Positions 34,938 to 44,115 of a stretch of 53,103 nt of DNA are shown here, piece by piece. The DNA is from Bacillota bacterium (GTDB taxonomy: Bacteria; Bacillota; Clostridia; Acetivibrionales; DSM-1351), in the NCBI GenBank assembly GCA_023397905.1, contig JAEWSZ010000062.1:1-53103 (forward strand). The letters run 5' to 3'. The translations under genes and the position numbers were made by a program. Each line of letters begins with the position of its first letter. Positions within the stretch are counted from its first letter, which is position 1. The notes under the pieces were generated by a model. It was given only the letters and a program-made list of their open reading frames with translations. It ran no database searches and had not been told where the DNA came from.

Positions 34938-36659
34938 TTGGGCTTTTTAAAATATCTCATATACAATGGACGGAACAAAGACGGGGATGAATTTATACTG
35001 ATGGAGAACAAGAAAAAGGATTGTGATATCGCCTTGAACGCTTCTTCCCTGGTTGTATTCGAAAAGAAAAAGGCGGAAGGGGAGCTGGTCGGCTGCACCG
35101 TCGGCGACGAACTTCTGGAAAAGCGCATACCGGAGGATATTGAGCTTAACAAAAAATTCGTAAAAACCATTTATGATATACCCGATAACAGCGATCTTGT
35201 ATTCCGTGAATTTAATGTGACAGTGGGGGATAAAACACTGAAAGCCTTTATCGTTTTTATAGACGGGCTCACGGACAGAGCTGTCATAAGCGATAACATT
35301 CTCCAGCCTCTTATGCTGTTTTCGAATCTTGAAATAAAGGAAGAGCCGTCAGATATGGGAAATTTCATATACAACAGGCTCATTCCCTTTAATCAGATCA
35401 AAATAGTAGAGACCTATGACGAGGTAGTGAACGGCGTCAATTTCGGAGGCTGCGCGGTATTTGTGGACGGCATGGGTTTTTCCTATCTGGCCGACACAAA
35501 AAAATGGGAGCACAGGAGCATAGACGCGCCCAAGTCTGAATCTGTAATACGGGGGCCCCAGGAGGCCTTCAATGAACAGATAAGGGCGAATACGGCACTG
35601 CTCAGAAAAATTTTAAAGGACAAGGACCTGACCATCCAGAGCATACTTGTAGGAAAAAGAAGCAATACCCCGTGTGCTGTAATGTATATTAAGGACATAG
35701 CCAATGACTCCCTTGTGCATGAGGTCTTGAAACGGGTTAAGAGTATCAAGGTGGACTACATTTTTGACTCCGGGGAGCTGGAACAGCTCATTGAGGACAG
35801 CACCTTCCTGGCCGCGCCACAGATTTTTGCCACGGAAAGGCCGGACAGAGTTGCCATGATGCTGGCCCAGGGAAATGTGGCCGTGGCTCTGGACGGCAGC
35901 CCATACGTTCTGGTAATGCCAGCTACAGTAACTGAATTCCTGCATACCACCGAGGATTCAAACATAAGGTTTCCCTATGTGAATTTTATACGCATTATAC
36001 GGATCATCGGAGTTGCCATAGCACTGCTGCTGCCGGGGCTTTATATTGCGGTGACAAATTTCCATCAGGAGATGATACCTACAAATCTTCTGTTTGCCAT
36101 TGAGGCGGCAAGGGAAAATGTGCCTTTCCCGTCTGTGGTGGAAATCCTTTTGATGGAATTTTCCTTTGAGCTGATACGTGAAGCGGGGATAAGAGTTCCG
36201 GGGGCGATAGGCTCCACCATTGGAATCGTGGGCGGGCTTATACTGGGCCAGGCCGCGGTTTCCGCAAATCTGGTCAGCCCCATTATGATAATAATCGTGG
36301 CGATTACGGCTCTGGGCTCATTTTCCATCCCCAGCTTTTCCATGTCCTTTTCCATAAGGCTTATCCGCTTTGCATATATTGTTTTTGGGGCTGTTGCGGG
36401 ATTTTTTGGCATTGCGCTGGGCCTTGTAATAAATGCGCTGCTGCTGGCCGCATCGAAGTCCTTCGGAGTTCCATTCCTTGTGCCCTTCGGACCTGTAACA
36501 CAGGGGAAATATTCCGACAAACTTTCCAGACATCCCATATGGAAACAGGAAAAGAGACCGGATTATCTGAATACGAAGGATATTAAAAGCCAGCCGGCGG
36601 TCAGCCGCGGCTGGACTGTAACAAAATCTGAGTCAAAGGGTGATAAGGATGAAAAATAA
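34938..36659 (+). CDS. GerA-family spore germination protein (subunit A)
   Basis: 573 residues, TTG start at 34938 with GGGGAG 10 bases upstream. An N-terminal soluble domain (about 1-340, with FREFNVTVGD and RGPQEAFNEQIRANTALLRK typical of GerAA) is followed by five to six membrane helices containing the conserved LPGLYIAVTNFHQEMIP, EAGIRVPGAIG, GLILGQAAVSANLVSP and FSIPSFSMSFSIRLIRF pieces. Ends with a basic cytoplasmic tail. It forms the inner-membrane germinant receptor with GerB and GerC. Confidence 0.95.
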   Translation: MGFLKYLIYNGRNKDGDEFILMENKKKDCDIALNASSLVVFEKKKAEGELVGCTVGDELLEKRIPEDIELNKKFVKTIYDIPDNSDLVFREFNVTVGDKTLKAFIVFIDGLTDRAVISDNILQPLMLFSNLEIKEEPSDMGNFIYNRLIPFNQIKIVETYDEVVNGVNFGGCAVFVDGMGFSYLADTKKWEHRSIDAPKSESVIRGPQEAFNEQIRANTALLRKILKDKDLTIQSILVGKRSNTPCAVMYIKDIANDSLVHEVLKRVKSIKVDYIFDSGELEQLIEDSTFLAAPQIFATERPDRVAMMLAQGNVAVALDGSPYVLVMPATVTEFLHTTEDSNIRFPYVNFIRIIRIIGVAIALLLPGLYIAVTNFHQEMIPTNLLFAIEAARENVPFPSVVEILLMEFSFELIREAGIRVPGAIGSTIGIVGGLILGQAAVSANLVSPIMIIIVAITALGSFSIPSFSMSFSIRLIRFAYIVFGAVAGFFGIALGLVINALLLAASKSFGVPFLVPFGPVTQGKYSDKLSRHPIWKQEKRPDYLNTKDIKSQPAVSRGWTVTKSESKGDKDEK

Positions 36660-37755
36660 AATAGTATTCGGTTCCTGGGAGGCAATTACGGTACTGATAA
36701 ATCTGATATTTGCCCAGGCATTTCTCACATTTCCCAGAGACATGGCGTACTTCGGCGGCAGCGCCGGATGGATGATCCCGATAGTAATGACTGCCGCCAT
36801 ATTGATCTATTTTGCAATTATGACCGCATTTTATGAAAGGATAGGGAGCCTGGATCTGCTGGATATTTGTGAAAGGGCGGGCGGAAGGGTTCTGAAAGTA
36901 ATATGCGGACTGGTGATAATGCTGTTTTTAGTGGCATACAGCGCTGTGGCCCTGGGTGGTTTTTCCCAGACACTCAAAATAGTTTCGTTGGACAAATCCC
37001 CCCTCAGATTTGTAGAACTTATCTTTTTTGCGGGAATTGTGGCCTCGGCTTATTTCGGAATAGAGGCGGTGGTGAGAATCAATGCGATTTTAATTCCGCT
37101 GGTGGTAATAGGATTTCTATTGATTACCCTGGGCATCATACCCAAATTTCATATCAACAATTTATTTCCCGTTCTTGGAAATGGGTATATGTCCATTGCA
37201 CGGGGAAGCCTATATAAATTATCGGTATTTTCGCCACTGCTGATATTTTTCTTTATGGTACCTTTTTTTAAAAAGAGATATATAAAAAGGGTGGGTTATC
37301 TGTCAATAATCATATCGGGTGTACTGCTCCTGTGGTCCACGCTTTCTTTTTTGCTGCTTTTTCCCTATCACATTGCGGCCGATAAGCGGATCCCGGTGTT
37401 TCAGATGGCCAAACATATAGAATTCGGCAGTTTCATACAGCGCATCGAATCCATATTTGTACTTATATGCTCGGTATCTTCACTGCTGTATTTAAGCATC
37501 TTATTCACTTTTACCATTCATGTCGTTAAAAAAACGCTTGGCTTGAAAAAAATAAAGCCGGTTATTCTTTCGATGGCAGTGATCGTTTTTTCGTTAGCGG
37601 ATATTTTAAAACGTATGAATCTTGACATTATAAGTACGGGAGGGTCAAATTTTATATGGCTTGCGGGGTTATTGCCCCCGGCTGTGATTTTAATTATCGG
37701 CGCCGCAAAAAAGGTTAAGGAAAAGGATACTGAAGGAGGGAGACAGGATGGTTAG
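36649..37755 (+). CDS. GerB-family spore germination permease (subunit B)
   Basis: 368 residues; I start at the ATG of MKNKIVFGSWEA (AAAGGG upstream), which overlaps the gerA stop; a GTG three codons earlier is possible. Ten membrane helices of the amino-acid permease fold, with LIFAQAFLTFPRDMAY near the N-terminus and VVRINAILIPLVV in the middle. It is the germinant-sensing subunit. Overlaps gerC by 8 bases. Confidence 0.93.
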   Translation: MKNKIVFGSWEAITVLINLIFAQAFLTFPRDMAYFGGSAGWMIPIVMTAAILIYFAIMTAFYERIGSLDLLDICERAGGRVLKVICGLVIMLFLVAYSAVALGGFSQTLKIVSLDKSPLRFVELIFFAGIVASAYFGIEAVVRINAILIPLVVIGFLLITLGIIPKFHINNLFPVLGNGYMSIARGSLYKLSVFSPLLIFFFMVPFFKKRYIKRVGYLSIIISGVLLLWSTLSFLLLFPYHIAADKRIPVFQMAKHIEFGSFIQRIESIFVLICSVSSLLYLSILFTFTIHVVKKTLGLKKIKPVILSMAVIVFSLADILKRMNLDIISTGGSNFIWLAGLLPPAVILIIGAAKKVKEKDTEGGRQDG

Positions 37756-38989
37756 ATTTATAAGATTAACCGGCGTGCTGGCAGCAGCTTTTATGCTTTC
37801 GGCTGTTTTAACAGCCTGCTATGACAATACAGAAATAGAAGATCTGGCTTATGTGGTTGCCATAGGAATTGACGAGGCCGACAACAATTCCTTCAATCTC
37901 ACCTTCCAGACCGCAGTGCCCCAGGCAATAACGGGCGGAGGAGGAGAAGGGACCGATATAACCTCATTTAAGACCGATAATTTTTTATCTGGATTGAAAA
38001 AAACAGGTGAATATCTCAGCAGAAAAATTAACCTCTCCCATACTAAAATAATCGTTGTATCGGAGGGGATAGCCAAAAAAGGGGTAGTGGCATTTCTGAA
38101 CGGACTCCAGCACCAGACCGATATAAGACAGGATATTAATATAATCGTGGCCTCGGAAGGAGCAAAAAATTATATTGAATCCGTCCAGCCGAAATTGTCC
38201 TCGAATCCCGCAAAATATTATGAGCTGCTTTTTAAATCCTATGAAACGGATTTTCTGGTGCCTGTAACTCAACTGGAGGACTACCTGTACAGGACAAAGA
38301 ACCGGGAAGCTCAGCCTGTGGCAATATATACGGCAATCGACAAGACAATTAATGAAAGTAAGGCGCCTGAAGACGGAGGAGGAAGCGGCGGCGGTAAAAA
38401 GTCCGGAGGAGGCGAAAAAAAGAAACAGGGCGGTGGCGATGCCCAGCAGCAGGGAGGCGGAAAAGAGAAGAAAAACATGTCAATAAAGGGCCTGGCTGTG
38501 TTCAAAGCCGATAAAATGGCAGGCAGGCTGAATGCGGGAGAGGCTTCAATATTTGCGCTTATGACCGGTTCGAAAAATATAAATATTGACGTGACGGACC
38601 CCATGGACAACCGCTTTAAGGTCCTGAGCAATATCAAGAGGGAAAAATCCTCCTACACAAGGGTTTATTTTAAGAATGGAAAGCCGGTCGTTGATATAAA
38701 TATCAGGCTGGATATAGATGTGCAGTCTGTTCAGAGCGACACGGATTATGACCTGCCGGACAACGCCGACAGGCTGAACACGGCATACAGGGACATGCTG
38801 CAGGATGGGATTGAAAATCTGCTGAAAAAGCTTACCTATGGCTACAAATCCGATATATTCGGATATGGGGAACTGGCAAAGAGAAATTTTTTGACAATAG
38901 AGGAGTGGGAAAAAACAGATTGGGCACGGCTGTTTCCCACAGCCAGATACAATTTGAAGCTCCAGACCGAGATAATAAAGCATGGGTAG
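37748..38989 (+). CDS. GerC-family spore germination lipoprotein (subunit C)
   Basis: 413 residues. Signal peptide with lipobox LTAC (Cys24), then YDNTEIEDLAYVVAIGID, the usual Ger(x)C opening. The conserved TDIRQDINIIVASE and DWARLFPTARYNLK segments are present. Unusual: residues about 207-245 are a low-complexity insert of glycine runs alternating with Lys/Glu/Gln (KSGGGEKKKQGGG type), between the two structured domains. GGAGGGAG lies upstream. Expected on the outer face of the inner spore membrane. Confidence 0.93.
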   Translation: MVRFIRLTGVLAAAFMLSAVLTACYDNTEIEDLAYVVAIGIDEADNNSFNLTFQTAVPQAITGGGGEGTDITSFKTDNFLSGLKKTGEYLSRKINLSHTKIIVVSEGIAKKGVVAFLNGLQHQTDIRQDINIIVASEGAKNYIESVQPKLSSNPAKYYELLFKSYETDFLVPVTQLEDYLYRTKNREAQPVAIYTAIDKTINESKAPEDGGGSGGGKKSGGGEKKKQGGGDAQQQGGGKEKKNMSIKGLAVFKADKMAGRLNAGEASIFALMTGSKNINIDVTDPMDNRFKVLSNIKREKSSYTRVYFKNGKPVVDINIRLDIDVQSVQSDTDYDLPDNADRLNTAYRDMLQDGIENLLKKLTYGYKSDIFGYGELAKRNFLTIEEWEKTDWARLFPTARYNLKLQTEIIKHG

Positions 38990-39119
38990 AGGGGCGGAAG
39001 AGTAGAAGTACAGGAGTTTAGGAGTATAGGAGAAAAGCGTAAGGGCAGGGGGAAGAAGCACAAGCAGTACGGTAAAGTAGTACGGGAGTAAGAAGAAAGT
39101 ATGGCGGAGGAGGCGTTTT
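38990..39119 (+). other. Purine-rich low-complexity spacer after gerC
   Basis: About 130 bases almost devoid of C on the plus strand, made of repeated GGAG/AGTA words (for example AGGAGTTTAGGAGTATAGGAG) and several GGAG/GGAGG words. No reading frame. It leads into the ribosome binding site of the 55-residue gene. It could be an expanded simple sequence; no function is shown. Confidence 0.5.
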
Positions 39120-39287
39120 ATGCTTATAAATATATTGATAATGTTGATCCTTTTATGGGTTTGTATTTATACCTTCAGCTTTGCTGTCTGGACCTGGAGG
39201 CATAAAAACAGATTCGGGGCCTTTATTGTGATGTGTATTGCAATAATGGCGGTTGTTCTGCCTTTTCTGGATTTGTTTGTCATATAG
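39120..39287 (+). CDS. Small two-helix membrane protein in the ger operon
   Basis: 55 residues, MLINILIMLILLWVCIYTFS to LDLFVI-stop. GGAGGAGG lies 6 bases before ATG, a very strong site for such a short frame. Two hydrophobic segments (about 2-25 and 36-54) are joined by a basic turn WRHKNRFG. It follows gerC on the same strand after 130 bases and may be co-expressed in the forespore. Bacillus ger operons sometimes carry a small membrane D subunit (GerD/GerXD type with two helices); this could be a counterpart, but that is inference. Confidence 0.65.
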   Translation: MLINILIMLILLWVCIYTFSFAVWTWRHKNRFGAFIVMCIAIMAVVLPFLDLFVI

Positions 39288-39389
39288 GGCTGTGTAAACT
39301 TTTTGAAATTAGACGGGTTTTGGTATAGAATATTTTTTGCGGCATGGAAAACGGAGTTAAAATAGAGCTGACGGACTGGATAAATATAC

Positions 39390-40145
39390 ATGGCTGGTGT
39401 AAAATTGTGGAGATACTACGACTTAATTAAATTTCTCACATTGGTAAACGGAGAGCTGTATTTTGCAAGAGCCGATGTTTTTCAGGACAAATATGAAGGC
39501 GCCGTGCCAAAGCAGAGCTGCCTGCAATTTATGGAACAGATACGCCATAAGAACAGCCAGGCTTTGGGAGAGGAAGTCAGAAGACGGTTCCGGGAAAATT
39601 TCAATGAGAGGAAGAAAAAGGCCGCCATAAGCTGCTGGCACATAAACGACGGTGAATCGGCCGCCATGTGGGAAGTGTATTCAAAAGCGGGATTGGGGAT
39701 TGCAGTTTGCACGACTCTTGAAAAGCTGAAAAAGATACACAAGCCCCGTGACATGGAACTGGAAATGTTCAAAGTGGATTATATTGATTTTGACCGTGAA
39801 TACCGGGAAGATTACAAACATTATGAGCTGCTGCCCTTCAAAAATAAGAGGAAGGAATTTGAGTACGAGCACGAATTCAGAATAATGCTCTATAAAAACA
39901 AACCGGGCGCCGGTCAGGGTGAAACTCCTGAAAATATGTTTTTGTCCGGGCTTATGGACCTTCCGGAGGAGGGAATAAAGCTTCCTGTAAACGCGGCTGA
40001 AATGATTGATGAAATTGTCGCCTCGCCTCACATGAAGAAGTATGAGGTGGCTGAGATCCAGCGGATTCTGGATTTGATAAATGAAAATAAAGGGACGGAC
40101 TTTTCCATCAGGCAGTCAAAGCTGTACGAGAATCTGGAATACTGA
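39390..40145 (+). CDS. DUF2971 domain protein
   Basis: 251 residues, cytoplasmic. Starts MAGVKLWRYYDLIKFLTL and continues ELYFARADVFQDKYEG, the N-terminal signature of DUF2971 (K-x-[YW]-R-Y ... L-x-F-x-x-x-x-x-F-x-D-x-[YF]-E). Further conserved parts: ISCWHINDGESAAMWEVYSK, GIAVCTTL and KRKEFEYEHEFRIM. Function unknown; DUF2971 proteins are sometimes encoded near defence genes, but none is recognised here. The ribosome binding site is weak. Confidence 0.83.
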   Translation: MAGVKLWRYYDLIKFLTLVNGELYFARADVFQDKYEGAVPKQSCLQFMEQIRHKNSQALGEEVRRRFRENFNERKKKAAISCWHINDGESAAMWEVYSKAGLGIAVCTTLEKLKKIHKPRDMELEMFKVDYIDFDREYREDYKHYELLPFKNKRKEFEYEHEFRIMLYKNKPGAGQGETPENMFLSGLMDLPEEGIKLPVNAAEMIDEIVASPHMKKYEVAEIQRILDLINENKGTDFSIRQSKLYENLEY

Positions 40146-40255
40146 TTGCATCGATTGCCATGAACACAAATGTGGTTGGCATGAATGTGATTAATAGGAT
40201 TAATCCGGTTGCTCCAGCTTAATGTTTGCTGCTGAGGATGAATTGAGGATAAATT

Positions 40256-42196
40256 ATGAAAAGAATTAATATGGCTCTGGTGGCCCATGTTGACGCAGGG
40301 AAGACCAGTGTTACGGAGCAGTTTTTATATAATACGGGGGCCATACGCGCCGCCGGAAGCGTGGACAGGGGCACCGCACATACAGATTTTCTCGGAGTGG
40401 AGCGCAGCAGGGGAATTTCCGTAAAGGCGGCGGTGACCATGCTGGAGACGCCGGAGGCCGTTATCAATCTCATTGACACCCCGGGACATGTGGATTTTTC
40501 CGGTGAGGTTGAGCGTACTTTGATGGTGATAGACGGCGCGGTTATGATAGTATCTGCCGTGGAGGGAGTTCAGGCCCAGACTGAAATTTTATGGGAGGCT
40601 CTGAAAAAACGCCAGATTCCGGTAATTTTTTTCATTAATAAAATTGACCGGGTGGGCGCCGATGCTGATAATGTAATTTCCCAGATAAGAGAGAGGCTGA
40701 CACCGGAGCTTTGCGTGCTGTACGGAGCGGACGGGCAGGGCGGGGAGAGCGCTTCCATTGTAAAGCAGGATATAACAGAGTGTATTGCCGAAAGAGACGA
40801 GAAAATCCTGGAGGCATATCTTGATGGAAGCCTTACACATGACAGTGTGCTGGAATCAGCTAAAAAGAAGGTGCACTCTGCGGAGCTATTTCCTGTGCTC
40901 TGCGGCAGCGCCATGTATGGCAAAGGCATAAAAGAGCTTCTGGAGAGCGCTGCGGAGTTTTTTCCGGATGCTGGCGGAGACCGGGAAAAGGCGGTGTCCG
41001 GAATTGTATTCAAGGTGGATTACGACCCTGTTATGGGCAAGACGGCTCATGTGCGCCTGTATCAGGGAATACTGCACAACCGTGACAGCGTGCTGCTTTC
41101 AGGCGGGAAGCAGGAGGAGAAGATTTCCCAGATCAGAAAGTTTTCAGGAGAAAAATACAGGGACACGGGTCTTGTGGAGGCCGGAGACATTGCCGCACTC
41201 TGCGGGTTGGCAAGTGTTAAGGTCGGGGATATAATTGGCACGGATGAGGCCGTTCCGGCACCGGTGAAATGGGTAAGGCCGCTTTTGAATGTTTCTGTTT
41301 CTCCTGCGGATAAAAAGGATTTCCAGGAGCTTTCCAGAGCGCTTACCATCTTGAATGAAGAGGACCCCATTCTGGAGTTCTATTCCTCCAGGGAAACAGG
41401 GGAGCTTTTGCTCAGCATTACCGGAATGATACAGACAGAAGTCCTGACGGAAATCCTGCGGGAGAGATTCAAGCTGGAAGTGGAATTCGGAAAACCGTCC
41501 ATCATATACAAAGAGACGCCTGCCTTGGAAGGAATGGGTTTTGAAGCTTACACCATGCCAAAACCCTGCTGGGCCGTTCTGAAATTTAAAATTGAACCGG
41601 GGCCCAGAGGAAGCGGGATTACATACAAATCAGAGGTATCTGCCAATAAAATCCCATACCGCTATCAAAACCACGTGGAAATAGCTGTAGCAAGGGCTAT
41701 GAGGCAGGGAACAAAGGGCTGGGAGGTAGTCGATGCCAAAATAACTCTCATTGACGGCGGGTATCATGAGATGCACACACATCCGCTTGACTTTTTTGTG
41801 GCCACGCCCATAGCGCTGATGAACGGGTTCCAGAACACCGGAACCAGACTGCTGGAGCCGGTATTGTCATTTTACATAGCTGTGCCGGAAGAATTCGGCG
41901 GTAAAATAATAGGCGAGATCATAAATATGAGGGGCACTTTTGAAAGTCCCGTTATTGAAAACGGGAGATTTATTATTAACGGGCTGTTTCCCGCTGCAAC
42001 CTCCCTGGAGTTTCCCATAAAGCTCGCTTCCGTTACTTCAGGCAAAGGGATAATCAGTACAAGGTTCCACAGCTACAGAGAGTGCCCGGAGGATGTGGAC
42101 GCAGCTCTCCCGTACAGGGGAGTGAACCCTCTCGACCGGTCGAAATTTATTCTCTGGGCGCGAAACGCATTGGGACAGTTCGGAAATGAAGAATAG
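40256..42196 (+). CDS. TetM/TetO-like ribosomal-protection GTPase homologue (EF-G family), divergent
   Basis: 646 residues. Translational GTPase with G1 AHVDAGKTSVTEQ, switch I region ERSRGISVKAA, G3 DTPGHVDF, and G4 NKIDRVG. Domain order follows EF-G/TetM, and length (about 640) matches tetracycline ribosomal protection proteins. In the domain IV tip loop, however, where TetM has an SPVST-type motif needed to displace tetracycline, this protein has HEMHTHPLDF, closer to EF-G. It may protect ribosomes from another antibiotic or be a housekeeping paralogue; tetracycline resistance should not be assumed. The ribosome binding site is weak (TGAGGATAAATT, 8 bases from ATG). Confidence 0.85.
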   Translation: MKRINMALVAHVDAGKTSVTEQFLYNTGAIRAAGSVDRGTAHTDFLGVERSRGISVKAAVTMLETPEAVINLIDTPGHVDFSGEVERTLMVIDGAVMIVSAVEGVQAQTEILWEALKKRQIPVIFFINKIDRVGADADNVISQIRERLTPELCVLYGADGQGGESASIVKQDITECIAERDEKILEAYLDGSLTHDSVLESAKKKVHSAELFPVLCGSAMYGKGIKELLESAAEFFPDAGGDREKAVSGIVFKVDYDPVMGKTAHVRLYQGILHNRDSVLLSGGKQEEKISQIRKFSGEKYRDTGLVEAGDIAALCGLASVKVGDIIGTDEAVPAPVKWVRPLLNVSVSPADKKDFQELSRALTILNEEDPILEFYSSRETGELLLSITGMIQTEVLTEILRERFKLEVEFGKPSIIYKETPALEGMGFEAYTMPKPCWAVLKFKIEPGPRGSGITYKSEVSANKIPYRYQNHVEIAVARAMRQGTKGWEVVDAKITLIDGGYHEMHTHPLDFFVATPIALMNGFQNTGTRLLEPVLSFYIAVPEEFGGKIIGEIINMRGTFESPVIENGRFIINGLFPAATSLEFPIKLASVTSGKGIISTRFHSYRECPEDVDAALPYRGVNPLDRSKFILWARNALGQFGNEE

Positions 42197-42259
42197 ATTT
42201 CTGGTAGTGGCATTTGAAGATAATCATAAACTTGATTTGCAGAAAGGTTAAATAATAAT

Positions 42260-43042
42260 ATGCCGGATTTAATATATAAAAAATCGTTGGAATATCTGAA
42301 AACAGATCCTTTTAAGAATTTACCAACATTAAAGTACCTGTCATTGTATAAAGACAGCGTAAACGTAAATCTGCTGGAGGATGGGCCCAACTGGGCGGTA
42401 GTGGTTACGGTCCCTACGGCAATACTGTCCTATGACTCGGCAAATTATCCCGGGGCCAAAAAGGCAGTTTTTATCAACGGAACGTCAGAACAGTTAAAAC
42501 ATGGCCTGTTAGCTTCATTATCGGACTCAAACTATATATTAAGGCTGAATGAAAATCTGGATCTGGCACCTCTGAAATCGAGGTTCAAGGTCAATAAAGG
42601 GCACGCGTATATTTCTTATTCGTGTCAGGCTTTAAAAGTTATTGATGTCCGGGAGGAAGTACCGGGGAATATCAGTTTGACAGATGATGCCATTGATATG
42701 ATAAAGAGGAACGGATATTCAGAAGATGAGATACGAAGGCATTTTGAAAATGGTTCAGCCTGGTTTGGTTTTGCTGTAGACAATAAAATTGTAAGCTCGT
42801 GTTTCGTATACCGCAATTATGAAGATATATGGGAAATTGCAGGTGTACATACGCTTGAACAGGAGCGTAAAAATGGCTATGGACGGGTTGTGGTGGCATC
42901 GGCTCTCAAGTATTTGCTTGAAAGAAATCTGATACCCAGATATGAGGCGGAAATACGGAATACCAATTCTCAGAAACTGGCTGAAAGCCTGGGTATGGAG
43001 CGATTCCTGCGGTTGGACCATTTTTTACTGGATCCCTTGTGA
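42260..43042 (+). CDS. GNAT N-acetyltransferase (two-domain)
   Basis: 260 residues. The C-terminal half (about 135-255) has the FR47/GNAT pattern: SAWFGFAVDNKIVSSCFVY, IWEIAGVHTLEQERKNGYGR acetyl-CoA loop and AEIRNTNSQKLAESLGMERF. The N-terminal half is a distinct alpha/beta domain as in other long bacterial GNATs. Substrate unknown. It follows the GTPase gene by 63 bases, with AAAGG upstream. Confidence 0.85.
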   Translation: MPDLIYKKSLEYLKTDPFKNLPTLKYLSLYKDSVNVNLLEDGPNWAVVVTVPTAILSYDSANYPGAKKAVFINGTSEQLKHGLLASLSDSNYILRLNENLDLAPLKSRFKVNKGHAYISYSCQALKVIDVREEVPGNISLTDDAIDMIKRNGYSEDEIRRHFENGSAWFGFAVDNKIVSSCFVYRNYEDIWEIAGVHTLEQERKNGYGRVVVASALKYLLERNLIPRYEAEIRNTNSQKLAESLGMERFLRLDHFLLDPL

Positions 43043-43155
43043 TCCGGATTATTAAATCCTGTAATGGACTTGGCGGGAATGCGCCATATGGAGGTATATA
43101 TTTCAGCATGAAGGCGGAAGGGCGGTACGCGGCGCCTGCCGTTACGGGAATCTCT

Positions 43156-43184
43156 GAATATATAGGCTGAATCATTAATACAAA
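43156..43184 (+). promoter_or_regulatory. Possible sigma-E promoter for cwlD
   Basis: GAATATA (43156-43162), 14-base spacer, AATACAAA (43177-43184), close to the mother-cell sigma-E pattern (KMATATT, N13-15, CATACAMT), 30 bases before the cwlD start. The B. subtilis cwlD gene is transcribed by sigma-E and sigma-G. Confidence 0.45.
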
Positions 43185-43213
43185 TATATAAGAAGTATAT
43201 TTGGAAGTGATTT

Positions 43214-43966
43214 ATGAGAAAGCTTAGGGTTGTCTATTTTAAAAGAAGCCATATTATTACTGCATTATGTTTAATCGCTTCATTCATAATATTAATATTC
43301 TGCTTTGTTTATCAGGAAATGTTTCCTGTAAAAACCTTTTCAGATCCCCAAAGCGGAATTATTGTCATAGATCCCGGCCATGGAGGAATCGACGGGGGAA
43401 CGGTTAAGGGCGGAATCCTGGAAAAGGAGATAAACCTTGACATAGGCAGAAAATTGAAAAGTCTTCTGGAAAAAAGAGGGTTTACGATAATTATGACCAG
43501 GGAAAAGGACATTTCGCTGGAACAAAAGGTCGACTCAAATAAAAGCCGCCATGTGCGTGATTTAAACGCCAGGACAGATATTATCAATAACAGCAACGCA
43601 CAGTTATTTGTGAGCATTCATGTCAACTGCAACTTAAAAAAGCCTTCCACCGATGGAGCCATAGTATTTTACAATCTTAAATTTGAACAGAACAAAACGC
43701 TGGCTTTTTTTGTGCAGAGGTCCTTGAACAGCCTTGAAATAAACGGCAGGAGGCGGACTGTCCATGATCCGGTACAGGCTAGATATTATGTGCTTGCCAA
43801 TTCAAATATACCGGGAGTGTTAGTTGAGACGGCTTTTATTTCAAATAGGGTAGAGCGGCAGGAACTGGCAAAAGAGGTATTCAGGGAAAACACCGCGAAT
43901 GCCATAGTCCACGGAATCGAACAATACCTGCGCGAGTCGACCAGAGTGTCGTCCCCCGGCAGGTAA
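43214..43966 (+). CDS. cwlD: N-acetylmuramoyl-L-alanine amidase CwlD (spore cortex)
   Basis: 250 residues. An N-terminal membrane anchor (about 14-36) is followed by an Amidase_3 domain: IVIDPGHGGIDGG (zinc His), GILEKEINLDIGRKL (zinc Glu), LFVSIHVNCN (zinc His) and GVLVETAFISN (catalytic Glu). Length and anchor match CwlD, which removes the muramic-acid peptide side chain as the first step to muramic-delta-lactam in spore cortex. A possible sigma-E promoter precedes it. Other amidase_3 proteins cannot be fully excluded. Confidence 0.88.
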   Translation: MRKLRVVYFKRSHIITALCLIASFIILIFCFVYQEMFPVKTFSDPQSGIIVIDPGHGGIDGGTVKGGILEKEINLDIGRKLKSLLEKRGFTIIMTREKDISLEQKVDSNKSRHVRDLNARTDIINNSNAQLFVSIHVNCNLKKPSTDGAIVFYNLKFEQNKTLAFFVQRSLNSLEINGRRRTVHDPVQARYYVLANSNIPGVLVETAFISNRVERQELAKEVFRENTANAIVHGIEQYLRESTRVSSPGR

Positions 43967-44115
43967 GAATATTTTTTAGCCCTTCTCAATATAAAATAAC
44001 ATATAACATCTCTATACCTTTAAAGACGGATAAAAGAACGGTGACTCTATGAACCCTCCAACCAGAAATAATCTTCGTTATTTATGGCAAACTATAATCA
44101 TAAGGAGGTGTTTAC

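Noticed and set aside
43096..43170. Short 20-codon frame (MKAEGRYAAP) before cwlD
   Set aside because: Spacing from GGAGG is too long and it ends in the proposed cwlD promoter; no support as a gene.
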